From contig JAFLUP010000014.1 in the NCBI GenBank assembly GCA_022508745.1, positions 1 through 43,032 on the forward strand: 43,032 nucleotides of DNA, read 5' to 3'. Of this stretch, positions 1 to 7,595 are shown in pieces. How positions within the stretch are numbered: the first letter of the stretch is position 1; each line of letters starts with the position of its first letter. The notes beneath the pieces were generated by a model. It was not told where the DNA came from and did not search any database. It worked only from the letters and a program-made list of their open reading frames with translations. Source of the DNA: Oscillospiraceae bacterium. GTDB taxonomy: Bacteria; Bacillota; Clostridia; Oscillospirales; CAG-382. Position numbers and translations under genes: made by a program.

Positions 1-65
1 GTGTAAGGGTAGCACAGCAGACTCTGACTCTGTATGTGAGGGTTCGAATCCTTCTTCCGCAGCCA
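1..65 (+). tRNA. tRNA-Gln (anticodon CTG), 5' end cut by window
   Basis: The 3' part of a tRNA is visible. The anticodon stem GCAGA/TCTGT encloses the loop CTCTGAC, which gives anticodon CTG (Gln, codon CAG). The T-arm is GAGGG, TTCGAAT, CCTTC, and the acceptor strand TTCCGCA is followed by discriminator G and an encoded CCA at 63-65. The 5' acceptor strand and the start of the D-arm lie outside the window. A terminator follows immediately. Confidence 0.93.
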
Positions 66-98
66 CGAAAAAGACGCCGTAAGGCGTCCTTTTTCGTG
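64..98 (+). terminator. Rho-independent terminator after tRNA-Gln
   Basis: GACGCC (73-78), loop GTAA, GGCGTC (83-88), then C and five T. The stem extends through an A-run/T-run to a longer palindrome (CACGAAAAA with TTTTTCGTG). It ends the tRNA transcript. Confidence 0.9.
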
Positions 99-106
99 GA
101 ATGATG

Positions 107-276
107 TGTTCCGCTGTCGCGGAACATTCGGTGATGCGCTTTCAGCGCATCATGATGTGCGCTCCGCGCATGATGTGTGCCTAACGGCACGATCGAAGTT
201 ACAAGCGGAACACAATGTGCTGTCAAGCACATTTCGCATCCATTTACCGTGCAGCGGCACACATCGCGCCGCTGCA
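107..276. repeat. Array of six tandem stem-loops with ATGATGTG-like linkers
   Basis: Six short perfect or near-perfect inverted repeats follow one another. The stems are 107-114/119-126 (8 bp), 132-140/144-152 (9 bp), 158-162/166-170 (5 bp), 177-181/186-190 (5 bp), 214-221/226-233 (8 bp) and 250-258/268-276 (9 bp). Loops are 3-4 nt except the last (9 nt). Stem sequences differ from one another, while linkers around the second to fourth stems share ATGATGTG. The array fills the spacer between the tRNA terminator and the next promoter, with no credible ORF. Its function is unknown; it could be a structured RNA, a REP/BIME-like element or a mobile-element remnant. Confidence 0.75.
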
Positions 277-309
277 TACTTTTTTTACAAATGGGACACA
301 CTTCCTCCA

Positions 310-338
310 TTGACAAGCGCCTCGTTTCCCTATATCCT
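310..338 (+). promoter_or_regulatory. Predicted sigma-A promoter
   Basis: TTGACA (310-315), 17-nt spacer, TATCCT (333-338). The -35 is consensus and the -10 is weak. It sits 43 nt upstream of the start at 382. Confidence 0.55.
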
Positions 339-381
339 TTATGGTGAAAGCAACCACAAGCAAAGCGAAGGGAGAAAAGCG

Positions 382-1059
382 ATGGCGCACGTCAACGTCC
401 CCACCGGGCAAAAAACCGTGACCGTTACGATGACCGACAAGAGCCTGCTCCATTACCGGTGCTGCACCTGCGGCAAACCGGTCCTGCAAGCATACGACGT
501 GCGCGGGACCGGGATGGCGTCCTTCCGGGCGGACCAATCGGAGGAAGCAAAGCATACCGCCAGGGAACAGGCAATGCAGATCGCCCTTCAAAATCTGGAA
601 GAACGGGACGCCCTCCTATTTGAGGTGTTCAACTCCACCCACAAGTACGAGAAAATCAAGGATCCCATCCAATGCCCCGCCTGCCATACGGTGCAGCCCT
701 GGTCCCGCCTTCTGGAAAAGGACAGAAAGCTGTCCTTCCTCTGGATGTTTGCGGGAATCGCGCTCCTGTTCGCGCTGCTGTTCCACGTGATGGACATCTG
801 GCACTACCTCCCATGGGAAGCATGGGTGGGCGTCGGGGTCGCGCTGGCGGCGCTGACCGTATGGGTTTGTATGTCCGCAAATAAGGAGCGGAAGCAGGCG
901 CTGGCGGCGCTGCAAAAGGGTTCTTTCGTCCCGCCCGCGTATTATAACCGGCGGAACATCGAGGCGCTGGCGGAACACCTCCCTGCGTCCTCCCTCCCGC
1001 CCGACCTGCTCCCCCTCTCCGAACCCACCTCGTCCGTCATCGTTTTCGATACGGAATAA
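382..1059 (+). CDS. Hypothetical membrane protein with CxxC zinc motifs
   Basis: A 225-residue protein of no recognised family. An N-terminal soluble part carries Cys27, Cys28 and Cys30 (YRCCTCGKP) and a second pair Cys98-x2-Cys101 (IQCPACHTVQPW), so it may bind one zinc through two separated knuckles. Two hydrophobic helices follow at about 117-138 and 144-165, then a polar C-terminal tail of some 60 residues. The open frame reaches further upstream, but ATG 382 is chosen because GGGAGAAAAGCG precedes it and a promoter lies just before; the extension would run through the hairpin array. It has its own terminator. A role in protein quality control or stress would be guesswork. Confidence 0.72.
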   Translation: MAHVNVPTGQKTVTVTMTDKSLLHYRCCTCGKPVLQAYDVRGTGMASFRADQSEEAKHTAREQAMQIALQNLEERDALLFEVFNSTHKYEKIKDPIQCPACHTVQPWSRLLEKDRKLSFLWMFAGIALLFALLFHVMDIWHYLPWEAWVGVGVALAALTVWVCMSANKERKQALAALQKGSFVPPAYYNRRNIEALAEHLPASSLPPDLLPLSEPTSSVIVFDTE

Positions 1060-1060
1060 A

Positions 1061-1087
1061 AAGCATCCGCAAGGGTGCTTTTTTTGC
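1061..1087 (+). terminator. Rho-independent terminator
   Basis: AGCATCC (1062-1068), loop GCAA, GGGTGCT (1073-1079; one G.T pair), followed by a run of T. It ends the transcript of the 382-1059 gene. Confidence 0.85.
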
Positions 1088-1118
1088 GACCGAACCGGGA
1101 AAGATGCACGGCCGCGTC

Positions 1119-1147
1119 TTGACATTTTTCGCATTTTTTGCTATGAT
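1119..1147 (+). promoter_or_regulatory. Predicted sigma-A promoter
   Basis: TTGACA (1119-1124), 17-nt spacer, TATGAT (1142-1147): consensus -35 and one mismatch in the -10. It drives the two-gene unit 1178-2217. Confidence 0.85.
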
Positions 1148-1177
1148 ACCCATAACGCAAACGAAAGAGGTACACCT

Positions 1178-1597
1178 ATGGGACTGTTCAACCTACGCAA
1201 AAACAAAAAAGCCTGTGCCGGCTGCGCTTGCCCGCTCGACGGCGGCGCATGGACGCTGGACGACCGTACCTATTGCCGGGCGTGCTACAACCGACAAGCG
1301 GAAAAGCAACTGCAGGACGGAACCAACTTCCAATTGCAGGTGGAGGACGTCTTTCTGATCCGGGGGCAGTGCGTGATCGTAACCGGGAGGGTCAGCCAAG
1401 GCGTGATCCACCTCCGCGATACCGTCACGATCAACGGCGCGCCGTACACCGTGACCTGCATCGACGTTCCCCCCACGCAGGAGAAATCCGCCGGTGTGGG
1501 AAAGAACGTCGGTCTGCGCCTCTCCACCCTGGATGCCGGACTGTTCAAGCGCGGGGATCTCGTCACCGTGACCCCCGTCACAGAACCGATCGCGTAA
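1178..1597 (+). CDS. Zinc finger fused to EF-Tu domain-II-like beta-barrel
   Basis: A 139-residue protein. Residues 13-40 hold a LIM-like cluster (CAGCAC followed by CRAC, i.e. CxxCxC...CxxC). Residues about 52-135 resemble translation-factor domain II (the EF-Tu domain-2 barrel): a start like F-x-I-x-G, then VTGRVSQGVI, a D-x-V-x-I-N-G strand, AGVGKNVGLRL, and RGDLVTV at the end. There is no G-domain, so it cannot be a GTPase. Known domain-II barrels bind RNA or proteins on the ribosome or partner GTPases; a ribosome- or tRNA-related role is inference. The start ATG 1178 has GAAAGAGG upstream. It is first in a two-gene unit with 1621-2217, 23 nt apart. Confidence 0.8.
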   Translation: MGLFNLRKNKKACAGCACPLDGGAWTLDDRTYCRACYNRQAEKQLQDGTNFQLQVEDVFLIRGQCVIVTGRVSQGVIHLRDTVTINGAPYTVTCIDVPPTQEKSAGVGKNVGLRLSTLDAGLFKRGDLVTVTPVTEPIA

Positions 1598-1620
1598 GAT
1601 GCGCGAGGAAGGAAACCATC

Positions 1621-2217
1621 ATGCGTGCATACTACCAAAAGAAACTGAAAACCGCAAACATCCTCCGTTTTGTCCTCATGGGCTTGCTTCTCTTGACGAT
1701 CGGCTTCCTCCTGCTGCTATACTTTCATGTGCCGCTCTCCGCGATGGTGAAGGTGCTTTACGTTTTCTGCGCCTTCTTCCTGTTCGTCGGCGTCACAATC
1801 GCTTACGCGCGGGTCTACCCCTATCGGGGCAACTACAAATGGCTGAAGGCGAAGGGCTGTGAGGACGTTCTGGACGACATCGACCTGTCCGCCCCCACCT
1901 TCCCCTGCTCCAAGATCTACTGCGGGAGCAAGGCGATGTTTTCCAAAAAATCCGGTGTGACCATCCCCTACGGCGAGATCCTTTGGGCCTACAAGCGGGA
2001 AAATCAATACAACGGCTTTACGGTGCGTAGCCGCGTGGTCTTTCGCTTGAGAAGCGGCGGCACCTACGAGATCAAAGCGAACGACCAGGAGGTCAACTCG
2101 CTGCTTGCCCAATACGTCCTCCCCGCGTCGCCGGATCTCATCGTCGGCTACGACAAAGAGCGGAAGCAACGCTACCGCGAGCTGCGCTCCGCGGCAGAAA
2201 CAAGCAAGAAGAACTGA
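1621..2217 (+). CDS. Hypothetical two-helix membrane protein
   Basis: A 198-residue protein without recognisable family. Two hydrophobic segments at about 13-35 and 42-63 form an N-terminal hairpin. The remaining soluble part of about 130 residues is rich in beta-strand-like sequence (VTIPYGEILWAYKRE, FTVRSRVVFRLRSGG), reminiscent of PH-like domains in small bacterial membrane proteins; this is a weak resemblance. The C-terminus is basic. ATG 1621 is preceded by GAGGAAGG at good spacing; a longer upstream frame overlaps the zinc-finger gene and is rejected. It is cotranscribed with 1178-1597, with no terminator before the promoter at 2221. Confidence 0.75.
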   Translation: MRAYYQKKLKTANILRFVLMGLLLLTIGFLLLLYFHVPLSAMVKVLYVFCAFFLFVGVTIAYARVYPYRGNYKWLKAKGCEDVLDDIDLSAPTFPCSKIYCGSKAMFSKKSGVTIPYGEILWAYKRENQYNGFTVRSRVVFRLRSGGTYEIKANDQEVNSLLAQYVLPASPDLIVGYDKERKQRYRELRSAAETSKKN

Positions 2218-2220
2218 AGG

Positions 2221-2249
2221 TTGACAATCCGCATCTATAAATGTATAAT
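2221..2249 (+). promoter_or_regulatory. Consensus sigma-A promoter
   Basis: TTGACA (2221-2226), exactly 17 nt, TATAAT (2244-2249). All 12 hexamer bases match consensus, which suggests strong, largely unregulated expression of the lipoprotein at 2276. Confidence 0.93.
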
Positions 2250-2275
2250 AGAGGAAAACGCAAGGAGGATCCCAA

Positions 2276-3277
2276 ATGAAATATGCAAAAAGAGCACTTC
2301 CATTGATGCTCGCGTTCGTTCTGCTGTGCCTGTCGCTTGCCGGCTGTTCCGGTTCCGGCTCCGACTCCACCCCCGGCACCACCCCCGGCTCGGACCAATC
2401 GACGTCCCAAGAGCCGACGTCCCAAGAAGAAGCGGTAAAAACCACGCCGGTGGAGGATTTAAGCTACCAGATCGTGGACAACACCGTGATCATCAAGGGC
2501 TATCTGGGGGACGATACGCATCTCGTTCTTCCCGGAACCATCGAGGGAAAGAAAGTCGTCACCATCGGTGAAAAGGCTTTTTGGCAAAGCAATATCCAAT
2601 CCATCGTATTGCCGGATAACGTGATGTTGATCGAAGAATATGCCTTTGGACATTGCGAGGCTCTGACGTCCGTACAGCTTTCCGGCAGATTAAAAACCAT
2701 CGAGAAATACGCCTTTTACGAGTGTACCGCTCTGAAGAAAATAGAGATCCCCGCAAGCGTTACGAGTCTGCGTGGATTTGCGGATTGCCCCAATTTAAGC
2801 GAAGTGATCATCGCCGACGGCGTTACAAAGATCGAGATCGACGCGTTCAGGGGATGCACCGCTTTGACCAAGATCGAGATCCCCGGGAGCGTTACAAGTT
2901 TGAGCGGATTTGCCGATTGCACCAATTTGAGCGAAGTGAAACTCTCCGCGGGCATTTCGCAGATCGAAATTTTTGCTTTTGAAAATTGCACCGCTTTGAC
3001 CAAAATCGAGATCCCGGATAGCGTCACCTACATAAGCTATCATGCGTTTGGCTACACCGGCTTGACCGAGGTGGTCATCCCGGACAGCGTCACAGGCATA
3101 TACGCATCCTTTGAGGGTTGCAAGGACTTACGGTCCGTCACGGGCCCGGAAGACATGGAGCTATACAGAAGGCATGCCTTCTACAATTGCCCCAACGACA
3201 TGACGTTAAACGGTGAACCGTTTCCAAGCGACTTCTACAGCGGAATGGGTGCACCCGCAAGACCGGCAGATCGCTGA
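2276..3277 (+). CDS. BspA-type leucine-rich-repeat lipoprotein
   Basis: A 333-residue surface protein. A type II signal peptide (MKYAKRALPL plus a hydrophobic stretch) ends in lipobox LAGC with the acylated Cys24. A low-complexity Ser/Gly/Pro/Thr/Gln linker covers about 25-55. Residues about 60-310 form BspA/LRR_5 repeats of 21-23 residues with the recurring pattern ALTKIEIPGSVTSL. Two of these repeats are nearly identical at the DNA level (around 2735-2810 and 2865-2940), a sign of internal duplication. BspA-type proteins often take part in adhesion or binding at the cell surface; the ligand cannot be read here. An AAGGAGG site at 2262 and the consensus promoter point to high expression. A second such gene lies at 37892-38848. 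Confidence 0.92.
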   Translation: MKYAKRALPLMLAFVLLCLSLAGCSGSGSDSTPGTTPGSDQSTSQEPTSQEEAVKTTPVEDLSYQIVDNTVIIKGYLGDDTHLVLPGTIEGKKVVTIGEKAFWQSNIQSIVLPDNVMLIEEYAFGHCEALTSVQLSGRLKTIEKYAFYECTALKKIEIPASVTSLRGFADCPNLSEVIIADGVTKIEIDAFRGCTALTKIEIPGSVTSLSGFADCTNLSEVKLSAGISQIEIFAFENCTALTKIEIPDSVTYISYHAFGYTGLTEVVIPDSVTGIYASFEGCKDLRSVTGPEDMELYRRHAFYNCPNDMTLNGEPFPSDFYSGMGAPARPADR

Positions 3278-3289
3278 TCACAAAAACAA

Positions 3290-3319
3290 TCCCCTCCCCA
3301 TTCGGGAGGGGGTTTCTTT
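3290..3319 (+). terminator. Rho-independent terminator
   Basis: CCCCTCCC (3291-3298) and GGGAGGGG (3304-3311) form an 8-bp stem with a 5-nt loop, followed by GTTTCTTTT. It ends the lipoprotein transcript. Confidence 0.85.
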
Positions 3320-3332
3320 TGCCGCAATCCCC

Positions 3333-3361
3333 TTGCATTTTTCCCACGAAGGGTGTATAAT
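3333..3361 (+). promoter_or_regulatory. Predicted sigma-A promoter
   Basis: TTGCAT (3333-3338), 17-nt spacer, consensus TATAAT (3356-3361). Located 38 nt upstream of the amidohydrolase start. Confidence 0.85.
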
Positions 3362-3399
3362 GAGGTCGAAACAGATTTTCATGCAAAGGAGATACGGAT

Positions 3400-4560
3400 A
3401 TGATCCTCATCAAGAACGGATACGTAAAAACCATGGCAGGGCCGGACCTCCCCCGGGGGGACGTGCTCATCGAGGACGGTAAGATCCAAGCGGTGGGCGT
3501 AGACCTCCCTTCGCCGGAAGGAACGCAGGTCATCGACGCCGCCGGACGGCTGGTGACGCCCGGCATCGTGGAAGCCCACTGCCACATCGGTCTGGACAAC
3601 GAAGGCATGGGCTGGGAAGGACACGACTACAACGAAGCCGTAGACCCCTGCACCCCCCACCTGCGCGCCATTGACTCCATCAACCCCATGGACGAAGCGT
3701 TCGGAAACGCCGTGAAAGCCGGCGTCACCACCGCCATTACCGGTCCCGGCTCGGCAAACGTGCTGGGGGGCAGCTTTGTGGCCATCAAGCTCCACGGCAA
3801 GCGGGTGGACGACATGATCGTCAAGGATCCCGTCGCCATGAAGGCCGCCTTCGGGGAAAACCCCAAACGGGTCTACTCCAACGCCAAAAAGGCTCCCACC
3901 ACCCGCATGGGCACCGCCAGCGTGCTGCGGGAGATCCTCTTCAAGGCGAAACGCTATCTGGAGGACAAGCAAGCGGCGGAGGAAAAGGGCGAAAAGCTCC
4001 CTCCCTTCGATATGAAGCTGGAAGCCCTCATCCCCGTGCTGAAGAAGGAGATCCCCCTCAAAGCCCACGCACACCGGGCGGACGATATCTTCACCTCCAT
4101 CCGCATCGCCAAAGAGTTTGACGTCCGGCTGACCCTCGACCACTGCACCGACGGCAGCCTCATCGCTGATGAGCTGGCAAAAGAGGGCTATCCCGCCTTC
4201 GTGGGTCCGTCTCTGGGGCAGAAGAGCAAGATCGAGCTGGTGAATAAGTCCTTTGAGACCCCCGGCGTGCTGAACAGAGCCGGCGTGGAGGTCAGCATCA
4301 TCACCGACGCGCCGGTCATCCCCCTCCAGTACCTTCCCCTGTGCGCCGGCATGGCGGTCGCCTCCGGCATGGAGCTGGAAGAAGCGTGGAAGGCCATCAC
4401 CATCAACCCCGCCAGAGCCAACGGCATCGCGGATCGGGTGGGCTCTCTGGAACCGGGCAAGGATGCGGACGTGGTCATTTTCGAGGGCGACCCCCTGCGG
4501 GACGTCGCCGCCCACGCCGCCGTGACCCTCATCGACGGCAAGATCGTTTACAGCGAATAA
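3400..4560 (+). CDS. Amidohydrolase (imidazolonepropionase-like family)
   Basis: A 386-residue metal-dependent hydrolase of the amidohydrolase superfamily (TIM-barrel with a small beta-sandwich built from both termini). Visible metal-ligand motifs are H60-C-H62 in the VEAHCHIG segment, H223-A-H225 (KAHAH), H248 in the LDHCTDG segment and an Asp in the ITDAPV segment near 304. The N-terminal IKNGYV and C-terminal GSLEPGKDADVVIFEGDP are typical of the imidazolonepropionase-like subgroup. Substrate is unknown: no hut genes are nearby, so true imidazolonepropionase activity is unlikely. AAGGAG at 3386 fixes ATG 3400. The next gene starts 22 nt downstream, so they are probably cotranscribed. Confidence 0.9.
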   Translation: MILIKNGYVKTMAGPDLPRGDVLIEDGKIQAVGVDLPSPEGTQVIDAAGRLVTPGIVEAHCHIGLDNEGMGWEGHDYNEAVDPCTPHLRAIDSINPMDEAFGNAVKAGVTTAITGPGSANVLGGSFVAIKLHGKRVDDMIVKDPVAMKAAFGENPKRVYSNAKKAPTTRMGTASVLREILFKAKRYLEDKQAAEEKGEKLPPFDMKLEALIPVLKKEIPLKAHAHRADDIFTSIRIAKEFDVRLTLDHCTDGSLIADELAKEGYPAFVGPSLGQKSKIELVNKSFETPGVLNRAGVEVSIITDAPVIPLQYLPLCAGMAVASGMELEEAWKAITINPARANGIADRVGSLEPGKDADVVIFEGDPLRDVAAHAAVTLIDGKIVYSE

Positions 4561-4582
4561 TTCCATCCCCGGAGGAACCCCT

Positions 4583-5113
4583 ATGTCGCTCTTTCATCCT
4601 TTCAAAAAGAAAACGCCGGCGAAACAGCCGGAACAGACCGCAGCCGGGGAACCCCTCGACGACCTCACCTTCATCCGGGAACTGCGGCACCTCTCCCAAG
4701 GTCCCTGGCACCAGTACGACGTGTTGCTGGACGCCAGAGGGTACGGATGGGACACGATGCTCGACTGGGCGGACTACCTGGCGCAGGCGGATTTGGAACA
4801 CGTCGACCAAGTGACCGTCTCCGCCCTCGGCGCGCAGGAGCAGAACATCACGGACTCCTACGCCTCCCATGGCGGCAGATGCACCCAAACCCCCGAACTG
4901 CAACGGGAAATGAGCGCACTCTCCATCGCCGGAATCAGCCAAACCCTGCGCGCCCCCGTGAAAATCGTCTGGTTCAACCAAACGCAGGTGCTGCGCTTCT
5001 TCACGCTGGTGGGCGACGAACCCCTCATGCGCAGGTACATCGAAACGGTGATCCGCCGCACCTTCGGAACCGAAGACCAAATGAAACCGGCAAAGCCACA
5101 GCCCAAAGGATAA
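4583..5113 (+). CDS. Hypothetical cytoplasmic protein
   Basis: A 176-residue protein that I do not recognise. There is no signal peptide or membrane helix. The N-terminus is basic and Pro/Gln-rich (to about residue 27), followed by what looks like a compact alpha/beta domain (about 28-165) with IRELRHLSQGPWHQYDVLL and APVKIVWFNQTQVLRFFTL segments, and a Lys/Pro tail. GGAGGAACCCCT precedes ATG 4583. It follows the amidohydrolase by 22 nt and ends just before a strong terminator, so it is the last gene of that unit. It has no obvious catalytic motif. Confidence 0.78.
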   Translation: MSLFHPFKKKTPAKQPEQTAAGEPLDDLTFIRELRHLSQGPWHQYDVLLDARGYGWDTMLDWADYLAQADLEHVDQVTVSALGAQEQNITDSYASHGGRCTQTPELQREMSALSIAGISQTLRAPVKIVWFNQTQVLRFFTLVGDEPLMRRYIETVIRRTFGTEDQMKPAKPQPKG

Positions 5114-5147
5114 CCGCATCCCCCGTGGCAACGCCCTCACACAATGC

Positions 5148-5188
5148 AAAAGGACGGGAAGCTGCACGCAGCCTCCTGTCCTTTTTTT
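5148..5188. terminator. Terminator between convergent transcripts
   Basis: A long stem, AAAAGGAC...GTCCTTTT, continues inward to GCTGC/GCAGC and is followed by seven T on the + strand. It ends the amidohydrolase unit, and with a run of four T on the other strand it may also stop the ribosomal-protein operon after rplQ. Confidence 0.85.
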
Positions 5189-5200
5189 GTGATGCCGATG

Positions 5201-5824
5201 TTACTCTGCGGGAGTCTCTTCTGCGGGAGTTTCTTCCGCGGGAGCTTCTTCCGCGGGAGTTTCCTCAACGGGAGTCTCCTCCACAGGAGCTTCCTCAACG
5301 GGAGTTTCCTCCGGCGCTTCAGCGCCTGTTTCCACAGCGGGAGTTTCCTCCACAGCGGGTTTCTCCGCTGCCTTCTTGGTGCTGCGCTTCGCAGCGGGCT
5401 TTGCGGTTTTTTCTTCCTTCGCAGCTTCCTTCTCCGCTTTCTTTGCTTCCTTTGCGGACTTGGGCGCGTAGAGGGATTCCGCCTCCACCAGCTCGATGAT
5501 GGCCATTTCCGCGCCGTCGCCGCGCCGCGGGCCGATCTTCAGCACGCGGGTGTAACCGCCGTTGCGATCCTCATACAGAGGAGCCACCAGGGAGAACAGC
5601 TTGTGGACCACTTCTTCCTTCTTGAGGAAGGAGAGCGCCTGCCGACGAGCGGCCAGCGTGTTCTGTTTGCCGAGGGTGATCATCTTATCCGTCAGCGCGC
5701 TGACTTCCTTCGCGCGCGTCAGAGTTGTCTCGATGCGACCCTTCTCCAGCAGGAAAGTCACCATGCCTTTGAGCATAGCCATCCTGTGAGAGGTGGGTCT
5801 GCCTAATTTTCTTGTTCCGGGCAT
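5201..5824 (-). CDS. rplQ: Ribosomal protein L17 with long acidic C-terminal tail
   Basis: The large-subunit protein L17 sits near the peptide exit tunnel. Residues 1-118 are a normal L17, starting [20 protein letters not shown], with the [20 protein letters not shown] segment. The protein is 207 residues, about 80-90 longer than the usual 115-130. The extension begins with a Lys/Ala-rich segment (about 119-155) and ends in an acidic Pro/Glu repeat region (about 156-207), so it switches from basic to acidic. It is likely disordered and, given L17's position, could project near the exit. This is the last gene of the alpha operon, 27 nt after rpoA, with an AAGGAGG site upstream. Confidence 0.97.
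   Translation of the reverse strand: MPGTRKLGRPTSHRMAMLKGMVTFLLEKGRIETTLTRAKEVSALTDKMITLGKQNTLAARRQALSFLKKEEVVHKLFSLVAPLYEDRNGGYTRVLKIGPRRGDGAEMAIIELVEAESLYAPKSAKEAKKAEKEAAKEEKTAKPAAKRSTKKAAEKPAVEETPAVETGAEAPEETPVEEAPVEETPVEETPAEEAPAEETPAEETPAE
5204..5308 (-). repeat. Seven 15-bp tandem repeats coding the L17 tail
   Basis: The last 35 codons of rplQ are seven 15-bp units encoding the pentapeptide E-(T/A)-P-(A/V)-E. Units differ by a few synonymous or A/V, T/A changes, as expected from slippage-driven expansion. Confidence 0.9.
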
Positions 5825-5851
5825 CTCTTTGCCTCCTTACTTACTCAAAAA

Positions 5852-6802
5852 TTATTCTTCGGGTTTTCTGAAGGCAAGCCCCAGCGACTGCAACTTCAGA
5901 ACGACCTCCTCAAGGGACTTCTTACCAAGGTTGCGCACCTTGATCATTTCTTCTTCGGTCCTGCTGATCAGATCTTCCACGTTGTCGATGCCGGCACGCT
6001 TCAGGCAGTTGAAACTGCGCACGGAAAGATCCAGCTCTTCGATGGTCATTTCCAGCACTTTGCCCTTCTTGGTCTCCTCGCGCTCCACGAGGATCTCCGT
6101 GTCCTTCGTGCCGTCGGAAAGATCCACGAACAGATTCAGGTGCTCGTTGAGGATCTTTGCGGCAAGGGAAACCGCTTCCTTCGCGTCGATGGTGCCGTTG
6201 GTGGTGACCTCCAGCTCCAAACGGTCGAAGTCGGTGATATTCCCCACACGGGTGTTGGAGACCGTGTAGCTTGCCGTGTAGACCGGCGTGTAGATGGAAT
6301 CCGTGTAGATCACGCCGATCACCGCATTCTCCGCCATGGCCTTGTTCTTCTCGGAAGAGACGTAGCCCCTGCCGTGTTCAAAGGTCAGCTGCATGAAGAA
6401 GGAGCCGCCCGGTTCCACGGTGGCGATGTGATGATCGGGGTTGAGGATCTCAATGTCGGAATCCCCTTGGATGTCGCCCGCCTTGACTTCCCCGCCGTGG
6501 GACTCAATCATGACGGTTTTCGGCTCGCTGCAATGCAGTTTTGCCACGATCCCCTTGACGTTGATGACGATCTCCGGCACGTCCTCCGTCACACCCGTGA
6601 CCGCCGAGATCTCGTGCAGCACGCCGTCGATCTTGATGTTCGACACCGCAACGCCCGGCAGGGAGCTGAGGAGCACTCTGCGCAGGGAGTTGCCGAGGGT
6701 CAGGCCGTAGCCTCTTTCCAGGGGTTCAATGACAAAGACGCCGCGTTTGCCGTCGTCGCTGAGATCGGCAGTAACGATATTCGGTCTTTCGATTTCGATC
6801 AT
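5852..6802 (-). CDS. rpoA: RNA polymerase alpha subunit
   Basis: A 316-residue alpha subunit, the usual length. The N-terminal dimerisation domain (1 to about 230) contains [20 protein letters not shown], which nucleates polymerase assembly. The C-terminal domain (about 245-316) contains the helix-hairpin-helix region [20 protein letters not shown] that contacts UP elements and activators. It lies between rpsD and rplQ as in most Bacillota. The gap upstream to rpsD is 132 nt and holds only a weak imperfect stem (6839-6869). The ribosome site is GGATGGG. Confidence 0.99.
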   Translation of the reverse strand: MIEIERPNIVTADLSDDGKRGVFVIEPLERGYGLTLGNSLRRVLLSSLPGVAVSNIKIDGVLHEISAVTGVTEDVPEIVINVKGIVAKLHCSEPKTVMIESHGGEVKAGDIQGDSDIEILNPDHHIATVEPGGSFFMQLTFEHGRGYVSSEKNKAMAENAVIGVIYTDSIYTPVYTASYTVSNTRVGNITDFDRLELEVTTNGTIDAKEAVSLAAKILNEHLNLFVDLSDGTKDTEILVEREETKKGKVLEMTIEELDLSVRSFNCLKRAGIDNVEDLISRTEEEMIKVRNLGKKSLEEVVLKLQSLGLAFRKPEE

Positions 6803-6934
6803 TTTTTAACCCATCCTTTCATAGTTGAACCTGCTGCCCTGTTTGACGCCAAACGACGGCAAAAAACAGATATACGCATGCAGATTTGTCCCAAAATCCG
6901 GAGCCCTTGCCCCGCATTTCGCAAGTAGGTGAGT

Positions 6935-7573
6935 TTATTTGGAGTACAACTCGACGATCAGATGCTCCTCGAACGGGAAATCGATGTCCGCTCTGGTAGG
7001 CAGATTGTTCACCGTTGCACTGACCGGTTCGGAGGCGACGGTAAGCCACGCGGGCACGGGTCTGCCGCCAATATTCTCGATAAGCGATTTAATCTTTTCG
7101 GATTCCCGGTTCGACTTGGAGTCCTTCAGCGCGATGACGTCGCCCTGTCTGACGAGGAACGAGGGAATGTTGACCTTCTTGCCGTTGACGGTGAAATGAC
7201 CGTGCAAAACGAGCTGACGGGCTTCCTTGCGGCTTGCAGCCATGCCCATCCGGTAAACTACGTTGTCCAAACGGCGCTCGATCATGGTCAGCAGGTTTTC
7301 GCCCGTCTGGCCCGGCTGTCTGTCCGCTTTTTCAAAGTAGTTCTTAAATTGCTTCTCCAGAATACCGTAATACCGCTTCGCCTTCTGCTTCTCACGGAGC
7401 TGCAGGGTGTATTCCTTGGGACGGCGGCGGGAAACGTTCGCGCCATGCTGTCCGGGCGCCTGCCCTCTGCGGGAGTAGGGGCATTTGTCGCTGGTGCACT
7501 TGTCGCCCTTCAGGTAGAGCTTCGTGCCCTCCCGGCGGCAAAGTCTGCACGAGGGTCCAGTATATCTTGCCAT
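6935..7573 (-). CDS. rpsD: Ribosomal protein S4, zinc-binding form
   Basis: A 212-residue small-subunit assembly protein. The N-terminus has the four-cysteine zinc site (Cys9, Cys12, Cys26, Cys31), so this is the C+ form. The central region ends in the S4 RNA-binding fold with [20 protein letters not shown]. In Bacillota S4 often represses its own synthesis; whether it does so here, perhaps through the 132-nt rpsD-rpoA gap, is not evident. In this genome rpsD lies inside the alpha operon between rpsK and rpoA, as in many Clostridia and unlike Bacillus subtilis. Confidence 0.99.
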   Translation of the reverse strand: MARYTGPSCRLCRREGTKLYLKGDKCTSDKCPYSRRGQAPGQHGANVSRRRPKEYTLQLREKQKAKRYYGILEKQFKNYFEKADRQPGQTGENLLTMIERRLDNVVYRMGMAASRKEARQLVLHGHFTVNGKKVNIPSFLVRQGDVIALKDSKSNRESEKIKSLIENIGGRPVPAWLTVASEPVSATVNNLPTRADIDFPFEEHLIVELYSK

Positions 7574-7595
7574 GTGTTTTCCTCCTACTAATTCC

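Noticed and set aside
107-276. CRISPR array
   Set aside because: Units are hairpins with different sequences; there is no constant repeat or spacer of fixed length and no cas genes.
3400-4560. True imidazolonepropionase (hutI) assignment
   Set aside because: The superfamily fits, but there is no hut context and the length and motifs match many related amidohydrolases.
6803-6934. S4 autoregulatory site in the rpsD-rpoA gap
   Set aside because: Only one weak imperfect stem is visible and no pseudoknot-like pattern could be supported.
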